DNA of 64,000 nucleotides, taken from positions 1-64,000 of the forward strand of contig CANRNR010000003.1 in the NCBI GenBank assembly GCA_947632035.1, read 5' to 3'. This document shows positions 49,127 through 59,249 of this stretch, piece after piece. The position numbers were made by a program, and so were the translations under genes. Position 1 is the first letter of the stretch. Every line of letters begins with the position of its first letter. Under the pieces are notes generated by a model. The model made no database searches. It saw nothing but the letters and a program-made list of their open reading frames with translations, and was not told where the DNA came from. Source of the stretch: an uncultured Clostridia bacterium. GTDB lineage: Bacteria > Bacillota > Clostridia > TANB77 > CAG-508.

Positions 49127-49510
49127 GACAATGGGACGGGGTTTTTGTCTTAAGGTTTTAAAGGTTTTATTATGTAATTACTTAATCATAGAGGGTGTCC
49201 TAAAATAGGAACTCTCTTTTCATTTCACAATAAGAAACGTAGAATTTATTTTAATATTAATTTTAAAACAAATTTTACGTTTTATTTATTTTATATTCTC
49301 TTTATTTATTTTATATCCTTTTTTATCGAATATCTTGTAAAAAACTTTATCCTTTTATATTATTTTTTATTAAGCGTTTTTTAAAGAACTTTATCTATTT
49401 TTATAAAACTTAAAAAAGCTAAAACAGGCTTAAGTTCAAATATTTGCCAAAACGTTCTAAGTAAAAATTCCCGTTAAACCCTAAGACAAAAACCCCGTCC
49501 CATTGTCTTA
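49125..49510. mobile_element. non-coding REP-pair element C (MITE-like)
   Basis: The left repeat 49125-49155 (AAGACAATGGGACGGGG...) and the inverted right repeat 49483-49510 enclose about 330 bp with no ORF. The ends match those of elements A and B, but the interior differs. Both ends overlap stop codons of convergent genes: asnS on the left and the SpoU methyltransferase on the right. Confidence 0.75.
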
Positions 49511-50320
49511 AATTTTTCCTCTAACATATTCATATATTAGTATTCCAGCTGCAACTGATGCATTTAAGCTTTCGGTTTTGCCAAGCATAGGTATTTTTAC
49601 TTTTTTATCTGCTATATCTAATATTTCCTTTGAAACACCATTTGCTTCATTTCCAATTACTATTACTTTTTTATTATACTTAATATCATAAATAGATTCG
49701 CTTGTTTCTAGTGATGTTGCAATTACTTCGAATTTATGCTTTTTAATTGTTTGTAAAGTTTGAATAAGATTATTTGACCTTATGATATTTATTCTAAAAA
49801 TTGCTCCCATGGTTGAGCGAACAACCTTTGGACTATATGGGTCAGCAGTATTTTCAGATATGATAATTTGCTTTAAATTTGCACTATCTGCTGTTCTTAA
49901 AATAGTTCCTAAATTTCCTGGGTCTTGAATTCCATCTAAAACTAAAATGATGTCTTCTGAATAGTTTATATTTTCGCTATTATCACCTTTTTCTACAACT
50001 GCTAAAATGCCTTGTGGGGTTTGTACTTCTGAAAGAAGGTTAAATATTTTTTGCGTTACATATATACATTCATATTTTGCTATTTCGTATAGTAACCCCT
50101 GCTCGATATGACTATTTGGACTTTTGGCATTTTTTAAGCTTTCTTCTTCACAATCTTCGCAAATAACAATCATTTTTATATCAGCTTTTTCCTCGATTGC
50201 TTCTCTTACTAATTTAATTCCTTCTACAATATATCTATTTGTTTCATCACGATACTTTTTTTCTTTTAATTTTCTTATTGCTTTTATTTGCTCATTATCT
50301 TTACTTGAAATAACTTGCAT
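49508..50320 (-). CDS. SpoU/TrmH-family RNA 2'-O-methyltransferase
   Basis: 270 residues. The N-terminal substrate-binding domain (ISSKDNEQIKAIRKLKEKKYR) precedes the SPOUT knot domain with ILVLDGIQDPGNLGTILRTA, VIGNEANGVSKEIL and PMLGKTESLNASVAAGILIYE (in part). Methylates rRNA or tRNA ribose. The exact target cannot be told. The stop codon lies at the edge of REP element C. Confidence 0.92.
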   Translation of the reverse strand: MQVISSKDNEQIKAIRKLKEKKYRDETNRYIVEGIKLVREAIEEKADIKMIVICEDCEEESLKNAKSPNSHIEQGLLYEIAKYECIYVTQKIFNLLSEVQTPQGILAVVEKGDNSENINYSEDIILVLDGIQDPGNLGTILRTADSANLKQIIISENTADPYSPKVVRSTMGAIFRINIIRSNNLIQTLQTIKKHKFEVIATSLETSESIYDIKYNKKVIVIGNEANGVSKEILDIADKKVKIPMLGKTESLNASVAAGILIYEYVRGKI

Positions 50321-50453
50321 TTTAACCTTCCTTTCATTTTTGCTTAATTTATTAAAAATTATTTACAATTTAAAATTATAGTTACTTTTAAAGTTCCTTC
50401 TTAGTATCTTAATTAACTATTTACTAATTATAATTTAACTTCAATATATTTAT

Positions 50454-53400
50454 TTACACTACCATTTTTAAAAACTCTTTAATCGCTTCTAATAATCTTT
50501 TTTCTTTTTTATCTCCGGTTTTAAATGTAACATAAGGGTCAATTCCAGAAGAAAAGCGGATTTTCATTCCATATTGTTTTAACAAATTATCTACTCTTTC
50601 TACTGGTATTTTTTCCTTTTTAAAATAAAATACTATTGAATCTGCTCTTTGTGTAATTTTTATAACACCAGCTTTTCTAGCTAGTTCTTTAATTCTAGTA
50701 ACTTCTAGTAAATTTTCTAATTCTTCTGGCAATTTTCCATATCTATCAATAACTTCATCTACTACATTTTGTATATCTTCTTCTGTTCTGCATAGCGCTA
50801 TATTTTGATAAATTTCAATTTTTTGACTACCATTTTCAATGAAGCTATCTGGTATATAGCTAGATACTGATAAATCAATTTGAATATCTTGCTCTTCTAC
50901 CACTTCAATTCCTTGCATTTCTTTAATAACATCATCTAATAGCTTGCAATAAGTATCATATCCAACCTGCTCCATGTGACCATGTTGTACTTCTCCTAGC
51001 ATACTTCCTGCTCCACGAATTTCTAGGTCTCTCATAGCTATTTTAAATCCAGAGCCAAACTCTGTAAATTCTTTTATTGATTTTAACCTCTTATCTGCTA
51101 CTTCTGAAAGAAGTTTGTCTCTTTTATAGGTAACATATGCGTAAGCTTGTTTATCACTTCTTCCTACCCTACCTCTAATTTGATAAAGTTGTGCGAGTCC
51201 TAATCTATCTGCATTTTCCACTATAATAGTATTGGCATTTGGAATGTCTATACCTGATTCTAGAATTGTTGTGCATACTAAAACATTTATCTTATGCTCC
51301 ACAAACTCTTGCATTATTTCTTCTAGCTCATGACCTGTCATTTTTCCATGTGCAAATGCTACATTTGCTTCTGGAACAAGGTTTTCTATCTCGTGTGCTT
51401 TCTTTTCTATATTCTCCACTTGATTATATAAATAAAATACTTGCCCACCTCGTTCTAACTCTCTTGTAATTGCTTCTGTAATTACCTCTTTATCGTATTC
51501 TAGCACATAGGTTTGAACTGGCTTTCTATTGTGTGGTGGCTCATATATAACTGACATATCTCTAACACCAACTATTGACATATGAAGCGTTCTTGGAATT
51601 GGTGTTGCTGTCATGGTTAGAACATCTACACTATTTTTAAGTTGCTTTATTTTTTCTTTATCTTTTACACCAAAACGGTGCTCCTCATCTATAATAAGTA
51701 AGCCTAAATCTTTAAAATTAACATCTTTGCTAAGTAATCTATGTGTTCCTATTACTACATCTACTTCTCCTAATTTTAGCTTCTTTATAATCTCTTCTTG
51801 CTCTTTTTTAGTTCTAAAACGATTTAGCAATTCTACTTTCATTGCAAATTCGCTCATTCTCTTTTTAAATTCTTCATATTGTTGGTTTGCTAAAATAGTG
51901 GTTGGTACCAAATATGCTACCTGCTTTTGGTCCATTACTGCTTTAAAAGCTGCCCTTATTGCTACCTCTGTTTTTCCATATCCAACATCTCCGGCAAAGC
52001 AATCTATCCATTGGAAATGGCTTTTCCATGTCTTTTTTTACTTCTTCTATACATCTTAATTGGTCGTCTGTTTCTGTGTATGGGAAACTATCTTCAAATT
52101 GCCTTTGCCATGGGGTATCTTTTGAAAAAGCATACCCTTTAATTTTTTGTCTTTTTGCATATAACTCTACTAAATCTTTTGCAACCTCTTCTAATTGCTT
52201 CTTTACCTTACTTGTAGTTGCATTCCACTCTTTTCCACCTAATTTATTTAGCCTTGGTGCAGTTTCTCCTCCACCTATATATTTTCTTACACTATCTAAA
52301 TTGGTGGTTGGGACATATAGCATATCATCATTTCTGTATTTTATTTTAATATAATCCTTTGTTATATTGTCTGCTGTAATTGTGTTAACACCTATAAACT
52401 CGCCTATGCCATGTGTTTGATGCACCACGAAATCGCCAGGTTTTAAATCTGCAAAAACTATCTTTTCTCCCTCTTTAAATTGACGCGATAGCTTTCTTTT
52501 CTTTTTCGTAGTTCCTTCAAAACCATTTTGCATACTGATAACAACTAAATTCAAATCATAGTTTTCAAAGCCTGATGAAATAGAATTTGTTGTTACTACA
52601 ATTTCAGCCTGTTTTACCTCTTTTAAACTTTCTTCATATTTATAATTTACTTCATGCTCTTTTAAAACTTCGCATATTCTCTTTGCATTTATTTCATTTC
52701 CTGCAAGTATGCAAACTTTCTTTTTTGCCTTTTGATAATTTATTAAATCTGACATCAAAAGCTCTAATTCCGGTTGGTAAAAGTTAATTTCTCTCGTTTC
52801 AAAATAATATTTAGGCATATTTTTGATAGTATCATTTTGCTCTAAATATATTATTGGTCTTTTTGAAAAGTTATATTCAAAATTGCTAATTTCTCTAATT
52901 GCCTCAGGTACAAATCTTTCCTTTTGAATTAGAGAATCTATTAAATGGTTGTTATCTAATATGATGTTTTCCTGTCTTTGATTTATTTTCAAGTTTTCAT
53001 CTAAAAATAGCAAGTATTCATCTGATAAATAATCTAAAAATGATGAACTATTGGCATAAAATTGATTAAAATATTTATCAATCTTACTAATATAATCCTT
53101 TGCTTTAATTTGCTCTATATCTTCTGTTTGCTCTGGATAACTTTCCTCTATATTTTTTACTACTGTATCTAAATCATCTACAATAAATTCATGTGCAGGA
53201 AATATTGTAATTTCTTTTATCATTTCAGTTGACCTTTGAGAAGAAATTTTAAAATACCTAATTGAATCTACCTCGTCTCCCCAAAATTCTATTCTAACAC
53301 CTATTGTTTCAGATAAACCAACATCTACAATGCCTCCACGAATACAAAATTGACCCTGGTTTTCAATAAGCTCACTTCTTTCATAGCCTAGTTTAACAAA

Positions 53401-53883
53401 GGTTTCTTTTAAAACCTCCAAAGAATATGATTTTCCAACTTCTATATCAACTTTATTTTTGTACAAATCCTGTTTAGTAATCATTTTTTGCATTGCTGTT
53501 TCAATAGTTGTTACTATAACAAAGTTTTCACTTGGTGCCTTCTTTTCTTCTACAAGTATCATTTGATTTAAAGTTTTAATTCTTTCATAAGGTAAATCCT
53601 TACTTTGTGCAATATAATCATAGCTTGCTATTTCTCTTTTTGGAAAATAGTTTGTTTTTATTCCAAAGCTCTTTAAATCTTCACATAGTTTTTTTGCTTG
53701 TAATTCATTGTATGTAAGTAAGCAAATTGGCTTTTTTATATTGTTTAAAATTGCTTTAATTATGTGTGCCTTTTCCACGCAAACTAAGCCCGATATTCCT
53801 ACCGGGCCTTTTATTTTTTTCAGCTCTTTTAAAAGCTCTTTGAACTTTTCATTTTGCTCTAATAATTCTACTAAAAAGTTCAT
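50454..53883 (-). CDS. mfd: transcription-repair coupling factor Mfd, read through a +1 frameshift at CGGA
   Basis: Two track ORFs (646 and 493 residues) add up to a normal Mfd of about 1,140 residues. The first holds the UvrB-like domains and the RNA polymerase interaction domain (PGDFVVHQTHGIGEF). The second holds the translocase motifs (LLIIDEEHRFGVKDKE, TATPIPRTL, QIRGRVGRS). They meet at an in-frame CGG. Skipping the C gives LLCGDVGYGKTEVA, the Walker A motif, and continues into the second ORF without a gap. Without the shift the protein would lack all helicase motifs. Confidence 0.93.
51990..51993 (-). other. C-GGA +1 frameshift site in mfd
   Basis: Zero-frame codons TGC CGG AGA. The restored reading is TGC (C) GGA GAT, in front of the Walker A motif. 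Zero-frame translation ends 16 codons after the site. Confidence 0.85.
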
Positions 53884-54060
53884 GGTGTTTAGTTTTCCTT
53901 CCTTAGCTATTATACCACAGATTAGTGAAAATTAAAACTATAAATTTAAATAAGATGAAAGATAATATTAGAATTATTGAAATTTATTTTAAAAATAATA
54001 GTATTGTAAACCAATTTGTGATATACTATTAATAAATCTTTTGGAAAGGAAGTAAAAACT

Positions 54061-54261
54061 ATGTTTGATGAAAAACAAGAAATCAATTCGGCAGTTAATA
54101 CTTTATCTGATAAAGTTACTTTAAATGATTCAATTTATTCTTTATATCTACATTCAAAATTGCAAAAGAGCCAAGATGATATAAAGAATAATAGAGTAAT
54201 GACAATTCAAGAATCTAAAGAAAGGATGAAAAAAAAGTATGCTGATTTTAATGTCAAATGA
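54061..54261 (+). CDS. antitoxin-like small protein
   Basis: 66 residues. The second half (SLYLHSKLQKSQDDIKNNRV followed by MTIQESKERMKKKY) resembles the C-terminal toxin-binding part of RelB/ParD-type antitoxins. Ribosome binding site GGAAAGGAAG. The next ORF overlaps its stop codon, the usual antitoxin-toxin arrangement, but the toxin is a stub. Confidence 0.5.
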   Translation: MFDEKQEINSAVNTLSDKVTLNDSIYSLYLHSKLQKSQDDIKNNRVMTIQESKERMKKKYADFNVK

Positions 54262-54346
54262 AGCACATCAAGATATAGATTTCATTGTTCATAAAAAAAG
54301 AAATTTCAATTTATTTTATAAATCTTATATAAAAAATAATTTTTAA
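54251..54346 (+). pseudogene. truncated RelE/ParE-type toxin remnant
   Basis: 31 codons overlapping the antitoxin-like gene. MSNEAHQDIDFIVHKK resembles the first helix of ParE toxins, whose usual pattern is S-EA-QDL--I--YI. The frame then ends early in AT-rich sequence. Short, so the call is tentative. Confidence 0.35.
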
Positions 54347-54451
54347 TTTTTTTATTCTTTACTATCCAAAATCATCTTTATATTAACAATTTTTATATGT
54401 TTGGGCATTTACTTAATCCCATATCATTTTTGCTGCTCATAATTTAATATA

Positions 54452-54481
54452 AAAAAAGCCCAGACTTTAAAATCTGAGCTT
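54452..54481 (-). terminator. terminator of the SpoIIID-type gene
   Basis: On the minus strand AAGCTCAGA and TCTGGGCTT arms (one G-T pair) around an A/T loop, then a run of T. Confidence 0.75.
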
Positions 54482-54516
54482 ACTTGGTATTTCTACCTAA
54501 CCTCTCATTTGAGAAG

Positions 54517-54822
54517 TTACTTTTCAGAGGATTGTCTCATCTCCCGAAGTTTGCGTTGTAAAGCCAGTCCTCCTCTCCGAGGTGCTTCTTTGAAATGCCG
54601 ATTCAAGACTTTTCTTACCTCGTTTCCAAGATAAGAACTATAGTCATAAATTGTTTCGGTCATTTTTTTGTGAACTGTGGTTTTTGGTATCCCAAACACG
54701 GCAGCTGTTTCGCGGATAGTGGCACCATTATCTAAAATATAGAATGCCATACCTACACACCGCTTTTCCTCTTCAGAAGAGGTTTCATCCACAATTATAC
54801 GTCCTGTGTACTTTCTGTTCAT
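54517..54822 (-). CDS. SpoIIID-type sporulation transcription regulator with foreign codon use
   Basis: About 101 residues from the ATG at 54822 (RBS GGGGGAA). The helix-turn-helix ATIRETAAVFGIPKTTVHKKM is that of SpoIIID, a mother-cell DNA-binding regulator, and the basic C-terminus (RHFKEAPRRGGLALQRKL) parallels the SpoIIID tail. It uses CGG four times as an arginine codon and is markedly richer in G+C than any other gene here. It is therefore probably a recent acquisition or a mobile paralogue, and may be poorly translated if CGG is not read in this host. Confidence 0.7.
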   Translation of the reverse strand: MNRKYTGRIIVDETSSEEEKRCVGMAFYILDNGATIRETAAVFGIPKTTVHKKMTETIYDYSSYLGNEVRKVLNRHFKEAPRRGGLALQRKLREMRQSSEK

Positions 54823-54898
54823 AGAGTATTCCCCCAAAAAAATTATTTAGTTTTTCAATTAATATATATTATACTGCATTTTTATTATTTTTTCAAGT

Positions 54899-57601
54899 TT
54901 ATAGCCATTCTCCATACTTTTTAATATATTCTTTCTTTACAATAGTTGCGATAAAGCAATATAAAATAGGGACGCCTAATATTATCATAAAAATATATTT
55001 GATTGGTATTGCTGTTAGTCCAATTAAAGCTCCTAGTGGTGTAAATGGTATAATAATTGCTACTATGCTTAAAATTATAGAGGTTGCATAAACCACTTTT
55101 GAACTATTACTTTGAATGAATGGCGTTTTTGCAGTTCTAATTATATGCAAGCCTACTAAGTTTGAAACTACACCATATGAAAACCATATACTTTGGAATA
55201 TTGCTGCTTCCCTAATTCCAAATAAAAACCATAAACTGCTAAAAATAAGTAAGTCAAATGCTGAGCTTGTAGGTCCCATCCATAACATAAACCTTTTTAA
55301 ATCTTTCATGCTCCATCTTTTTGGCTTTTGTAAATATTCTTTGTCAACATTATCATAAGGAAGTGATAATTGACCAATATCATAAAGTAAGCTTTGCACT
55401 AAAAGTTGAATTGGTGTAATTGGGAAAAATGGTAGGAAAATACTTGCTATTAAAATTGATAAAACCTCTCCAAAGTTAAAGCTAACTGCCATTTTAATAT
55501 ATTTTAGTAGGTTACCAAATGTTTTTCTTCCTTCTATTACTCCTTCTGTTAGAACATTCAAATTCTTTTTAAGCAAAATTATATCTGCTGTTTCTTTTGT
55601 AATATCAACAGCTGTATCTACTGAAATTCCTACCTCTGCATTTTTAATTGATGGCGCGTCATTTATTCCATCTCCCATATAGCCTACGACATTTCCCTGC
55701 TCTTTTAATACACGAACAATTCTAGCTTTTTGAATTGGTGAAAGTTTGGCATATACATTTGTAGTTCTTAGAAGCCTTGCAAGTGCAATGTCTGATAGCT
55801 TGTCTATTTTATTTCCTAATACAATTTTATCTGTATTTATATTAACTTTTTCGCAAATCGCTTTTGTTACATATTCGTTGTCTCCTGTAAGTACAATTAC
55901 TCTAATGCCATCATTATTTAATCTTTCAATTTCTTCTCTTGCACTCTTTTTAGGTGGATCTAAAAATCCAACAAAGCCAACTAATATCATTTTTTCTTCT
56001 TCTTTTACCGTATAACCTGAAATCTCTTTTTTTGTTTTTCTTTCGCTCTCTAAAAGTTCATTCTCATTTTTAGTATTTGAAGTTTCTTCTTTATTACTTG
56101 AAAGTTTTGATGAGATTTCTTTTTTACAAACCGCAAGTACTCTTAAACCCTGTTCATTTAAGGCTTTTGCAATTTCTTTTACTTTTTGCCTTTTCTCCAA
56201 AGTAAAGTCTGATACTTTTCCATCTTCTTCTACTTGTTTGCAAATGCTTAAAATTTCTTCTACTGCACCTTTTGTAATCATTTGCACCTTTTTATCTTCA
56301 TCTTCTAAAATTACTGAAAGTCTTCTTCTTGAAAAATCAAATGGTATTTCATCTATCTTTTTATATTTCTTAGCATATGCTATTAAGCCATTTTCTTCTA
56401 TTCTTTTAATTATTGCTTCATCTATATTTCCTTTTAAACCTGTTTGAAAATATGAATTTAAAAATGCTGTTTTTAAAATATTTTCGTCGTCTTCTCCTTT
56501 TAAGTTCAAATATTTTTCAAGTACGATTTTATCTTCTGTTAAAGTTCCTGTTTTGTCAGTACACAAAATATTCATTGCTCCAAATGACTGTATGCTGTCT
56601 AACTTTTTTACAATGGTTTTCTTTTTAGACATGGCAGTTGCACCTTTTGCTAAGCTTGAAGATAGTATAACTGGAAGTAATAATGGTGTAATTCCTATGG
56701 CTATTGCAACTGCAAATGTAAATGCTGTTAGGCTTCCATGCTTAAATACATTTATGAAAAATGTTATTGGAATTAAAACTATCATAAATCTAATAAGCAA
56801 ATTACTAATACTTTCAATTCCTTTTTCAAAGCTGGTTTTAGGTTTTCCTTGCTCTATGCTTTCTGCAATCTTTCCAAAATAAGTATTATCTGCAGTTTGA
56901 AAAACTACACCTTTTCCAGTACCACTCATTACATTTGTACCCATGAAACAAATAGTATCTAAATCTGTAATATCTTCTATCTTTTTTAAACTTTTATTTT
57001 CCGTTACTGCTACTTTTTTTACTGCATCAGATTCACCTGTAAGAGATGACTGAACTACATACAAATCTTTTTGCTCTACTATTTTTAAGTCTGCTGGAAT
57101 TAAATCACCTGCTGATAATATAACAACATCTCCTACTGTAATTTCGTCTAAATATACTCTTTGCTCTTTTCCATCACGAAGAACTGTGGACTTTACTGCT
57201 ACCAGCTTCTTTAATTTTTCTGCTGCTTTATTTGAACGAAACACTTCAAAAAACTCTAAGAAAGTACTTATTATTATAAGTGCTATTACGACAGCTATAT
57301 TTGCATAGCTTGGCACTTCTTGCAAAATTACATCTGTATATACTAACACTAATGCAATTCCTACTAATATAAGGTTAAAAGCATTTAAAAAGCTTTCCCA
57401 TAAATAGTTATACCACTTTTTTGGTTTTGCTTGTTTTATTTCATTTTTCCCGTATTTTGCTTGAGACTTTAATACTTGTTTATAAGTAAGACCTTTTTCA
57501 ATTTCTACTTTGTTCTTTTCTAAAAATGTTCTCACATCTTCCATGCAAATTTCGCCATATGTTTTTTGAATATCTATTTCTTCTAATTTTTCTTTGTTCA
57601 T
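54899..57601 (-). CDS. mgtA: P-type ATPase, MgtA/MgtB-like magnesium transporter
   Basis: 900 residues. The phosphorylation site is CTDKTGTLTEDKI, with the TGES actuator motif (SSLTGESDAV), the hinge MGDGINDAPSIKNAEVGI (in part) and ten predicted membrane helices. The C-terminal segment (FLPFFPITPIQLLVQSLLYD) is typical of magnesium-translocating type IIIB ATPases. A short hairpin with GAGTTTT/AAAACTC arms directly precedes the start. No M-box riboswitch is visible upstream. Confidence 0.87.
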   Translation of the reverse strand: MNKEKLEEIDIQKTYGEICMEDVRTFLEKNKVEIEKGLTYKQVLKSQAKYGKNEIKQAKPKKWYNYLWESFLNAFNLILVGIALVLVYTDVILQEVPSYANIAVVIALIIISTFLEFFEVFRSNKAAEKLKKLVAVKSTVLRDGKEQRVYLDEITVGDVVILSAGDLIPADLKIVEQKDLYVVQSSLTGESDAVKKVAVTENKSLKKIEDITDLDTICFMGTNVMSGTGKGVVFQTADNTYFGKIAESIEQGKPKTSFEKGIESISNLLIRFMIVLIPITFFINVFKHGSLTAFTFAVAIAIGITPLLLPVILSSSLAKGATAMSKKKTIVKKLDSIQSFGAMNILCTDKTGTLTEDKIVLEKYLNLKGEDDENILKTAFLNSYFQTGLKGNIDEAIIKRIEENGLIAYAKKYKKIDEIPFDFSRRRLSVILEDEDKKVQMITKGAVEEILSICKQVEEDGKVSDFTLEKRQKVKEIAKALNEQGLRVLAVCKKEISSKLSSNKEETSNTKNENELLESERKTKKEISGYTVKEEEKMILVGFVGFLDPPKKSAREEIERLNNDGIRVIVLTGDNEYVTKAICEKVNINTDKIVLGNKIDKLSDIALARLLRTTNVYAKLSPIQKARIVRVLKEQGNVVGYMGDGINDAPSIKNAEVGISVDTAVDITKETADIILLKKNLNVLTEGVIEGRKTFGNLLKYIKMAVSFNFGEVLSILIASIFLPFFPITPIQLLVQSLLYDIGQLSLPYDNVDKEYLQKPKRWSMKDLKRFMLWMGPTSSAFDLLIFSSLWFLFGIREAAIFQSIWFSYGVVSNLVGLHIIRTAKTPFIQSNSSKVVYATSIILSIVAIIIPFTPLGALIGLTAIPIKYIFMIILGVPILYCFIATIVKKEYIKKYGEWL

Positions 57602-57946
57602 ATCTCATTCTGAGTTTTACTTTTATTATTAAAACTCAAACTTTCTCCCCTTTCGTATTATATGTAAAATTCTTATCTTTCGTATTATATTAAAAATTTG
57701 GATATAAGCTTAATTTTTTTACAATGTTTTTTCTTATTATACACTAATTTTTCTTTTTCAAAACATTTTTATTTTAAATTTTTACATATTTTGATACATA
57801 CTTTTAATTTCAAAAATTGTATTTAATTTTTCACTTGATGATTTTATAGACTCTTCAAGATTTTTTCAAGTATAGCTTGTCATAAAAACCTTTTTTAAGC
57901 ATAAATATTAAAATAAAAATTGCTTAAGAAAGGTTTTAATTTTTAA
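57602..57946. other. divergent intergenic region between mgtA and ylbJ
   Basis: 345 bp without ORFs. Holds the short leader hairpin of mgtA (57611-57639) and the long hairpin in front of ylbJ (57885-57937). No consensus sigma-A promoter is obvious. Confidence 0.5.
57885..57937 (+). promoter_or_regulatory. long hairpin covering the ylbJ ribosome binding site
   Basis: Arms AAAACCTTTTTTAAGCA and TGCTTAAGAAAGGTTTT pair over 17 bp with one G-U. The 3' arm contains the AAGAAAGG Shine-Dalgarno sequence of ylbJ. It could hide the ribosome binding site or act as a terminator, as it is followed by a T-rich run. Confidence 0.6.
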
Positions 57947-59074
57947 ATGGTTATTGTATATTCTCTAAAAAGAAATGCGCTTTCAATTATTTTTTGCATA
58001 TTTTGCATTTGCCTAATTCTTTTTTCAAATGCTAATTTTTTGGCAGCAGGAAATGGACTTTATTTGTGGGCAACTGCTGTTGTACCCTCTTTGTTTCCGT
58101 TTTTTGTTGCAACAGAATTATTAAGTAATACCAGCCTTATTCCGTTTCTTGGAAAATATTTAAGCCCTATTATGAGACCTCTTTTTGGTGTTCCTGGTGA
58201 AGCAGCTTTTGCTTTTTTAATGGGTATGATTAGTGGCTACCCTGTTGGTGCTAAAATTGTAGCTAATTTTAAGGAAAATGGAATTTGTACTGAGGAAGAA
58301 GCTGAAAGAATGCTTGCCTTTACTAACAATTCCGGTCCTTTATTTATCATTGGTACTGTTGGTGTTAGTTTGTTTGGAAATAGTTTAGTAGGAATTCTGC
58401 TTTTTGTAACACATATTTTGGCGTGCATTACTGTTGGGATTGTACTTAATATTTATTCTAAAATGAAAGATAAAAAGGCTAACCATTATTCTGGAAACTC
58501 TTACTCTGGAACTTATCAAGAAAAAAATTCAAATTTTAGCTTAAATACTTATAATAGAAATAAAAAATCTAATAATACCTCAGTTTCAGAAAAAGAAGAC
58601 AACTTTGTTACATTTTCTTCTTTAGGAGAAGTTTTAGGGAAAAGCATTATGAGTGCAATTCACACTACTCTTTTGATTGGTGGCTTCGTTGTTATCTTTT
58701 CCGTTGTGCTTTCTATTCTATCACAAAGCCATGTGCTAGATTATTGTAGTAATATTTTAAGCCCAATTTTATCAATATTACATATTCCTACTGACTTTGC
58801 AAGACCTATTTTATCTGGAATAATTGAGCTTACAAATGGTGTTAATTTAGTTTCTAATGTAAACATTAAAGCTATTTCTATTAACATTGTTATATGTGCA
58901 TTTTTACTAGGTTTTGGTGGATTTTCTGTTTTACTACAAGTTCTTAGCATTATAAGTAAATCGCATATATCTATTCGTAAATACTTTATAGGTAAATTGC
59001 TTCAAGGCGTATTTGCTACTTGTTACACTCTACTTGCACTTGAGTTTATTCCTATTTTTCAATTTAATTTGTAG
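57947..59074 (+). CDS. ylbJ: sporulation integral membrane protein YlbJ
   Basis: 375 residues with about eight to ten membrane helices and Gate/nucleoside-recognition-type motifs: LWATAVVPSLFPFFVATELL, LMGMISGYPVGAKIV, FTNNSGPLFIIGTVG and LLGFGGFSVLLQV. YlbJ is needed for heat-resistant spores in Bacillus. The loop at about residues 177-212 is Ser/Asn-rich and longer than usual. Preceded by a hairpin over the ribosome binding site. Confidence 0.9.
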   Translation: MVIVYSLKRNALSIIFCIFCICLILFSNANFLAAGNGLYLWATAVVPSLFPFFVATELLSNTSLIPFLGKYLSPIMRPLFGVPGEAAFAFLMGMISGYPVGAKIVANFKENGICTEEEAERMLAFTNNSGPLFIIGTVGVSLFGNSLVGILLFVTHILACITVGIVLNIYSKMKDKKANHYSGNSYSGTYQEKNSNFSLNTYNRNKKSNNTSVSEKEDNFVTFSSLGEVLGKSIMSAIHTTLLIGGFVVIFSVVLSILSQSHVLDYCSNILSPILSILHIPTDFARPILSGIIELTNGVNLVSNVNIKAISINIVICAFLLGFGGFSVLLQVLSIISKSHISIRKYFIGKLLQGVFATCYTLLALEFIPIFQFNL

Positions 59075-59249
59075 GATTATATGCACTTTATTTTAGGTAA
59101 AATTTATTGTTTGAATTACTACATTTAGACATATTTTTTCTCTTACAGAATACAATAAAACAAAGATATATAACAATATACTTCAAAATTTTAGTTATTA
59201 ATTATAATCAATTTATTATTTCACAAAAAAATTTAAGGAGGCTTCAAAA

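Noticed and set aside
51980-52000. Classical slippery-site programmed frameshift
   Set aside because: No common heptamer, stop codon or upstream Shine-Dalgarno-like stimulator is shared by the five sites; the only shared feature is CGGA.
26629-53883. Ordinary sequencing errors or pseudogenes as the explanation of five frameshifts
   Set aside because: All five are +1, all insert C before GGA, and both sides of each break stay conserved. Not excluded without raw reads, but unlikely from the pattern.
57602-57700. M-box magnesium riboswitch before the P-type ATPase
   Set aside because: Only a short GAGTTTT/AAAACTC hairpin is present; the conserved M-box core is absent.
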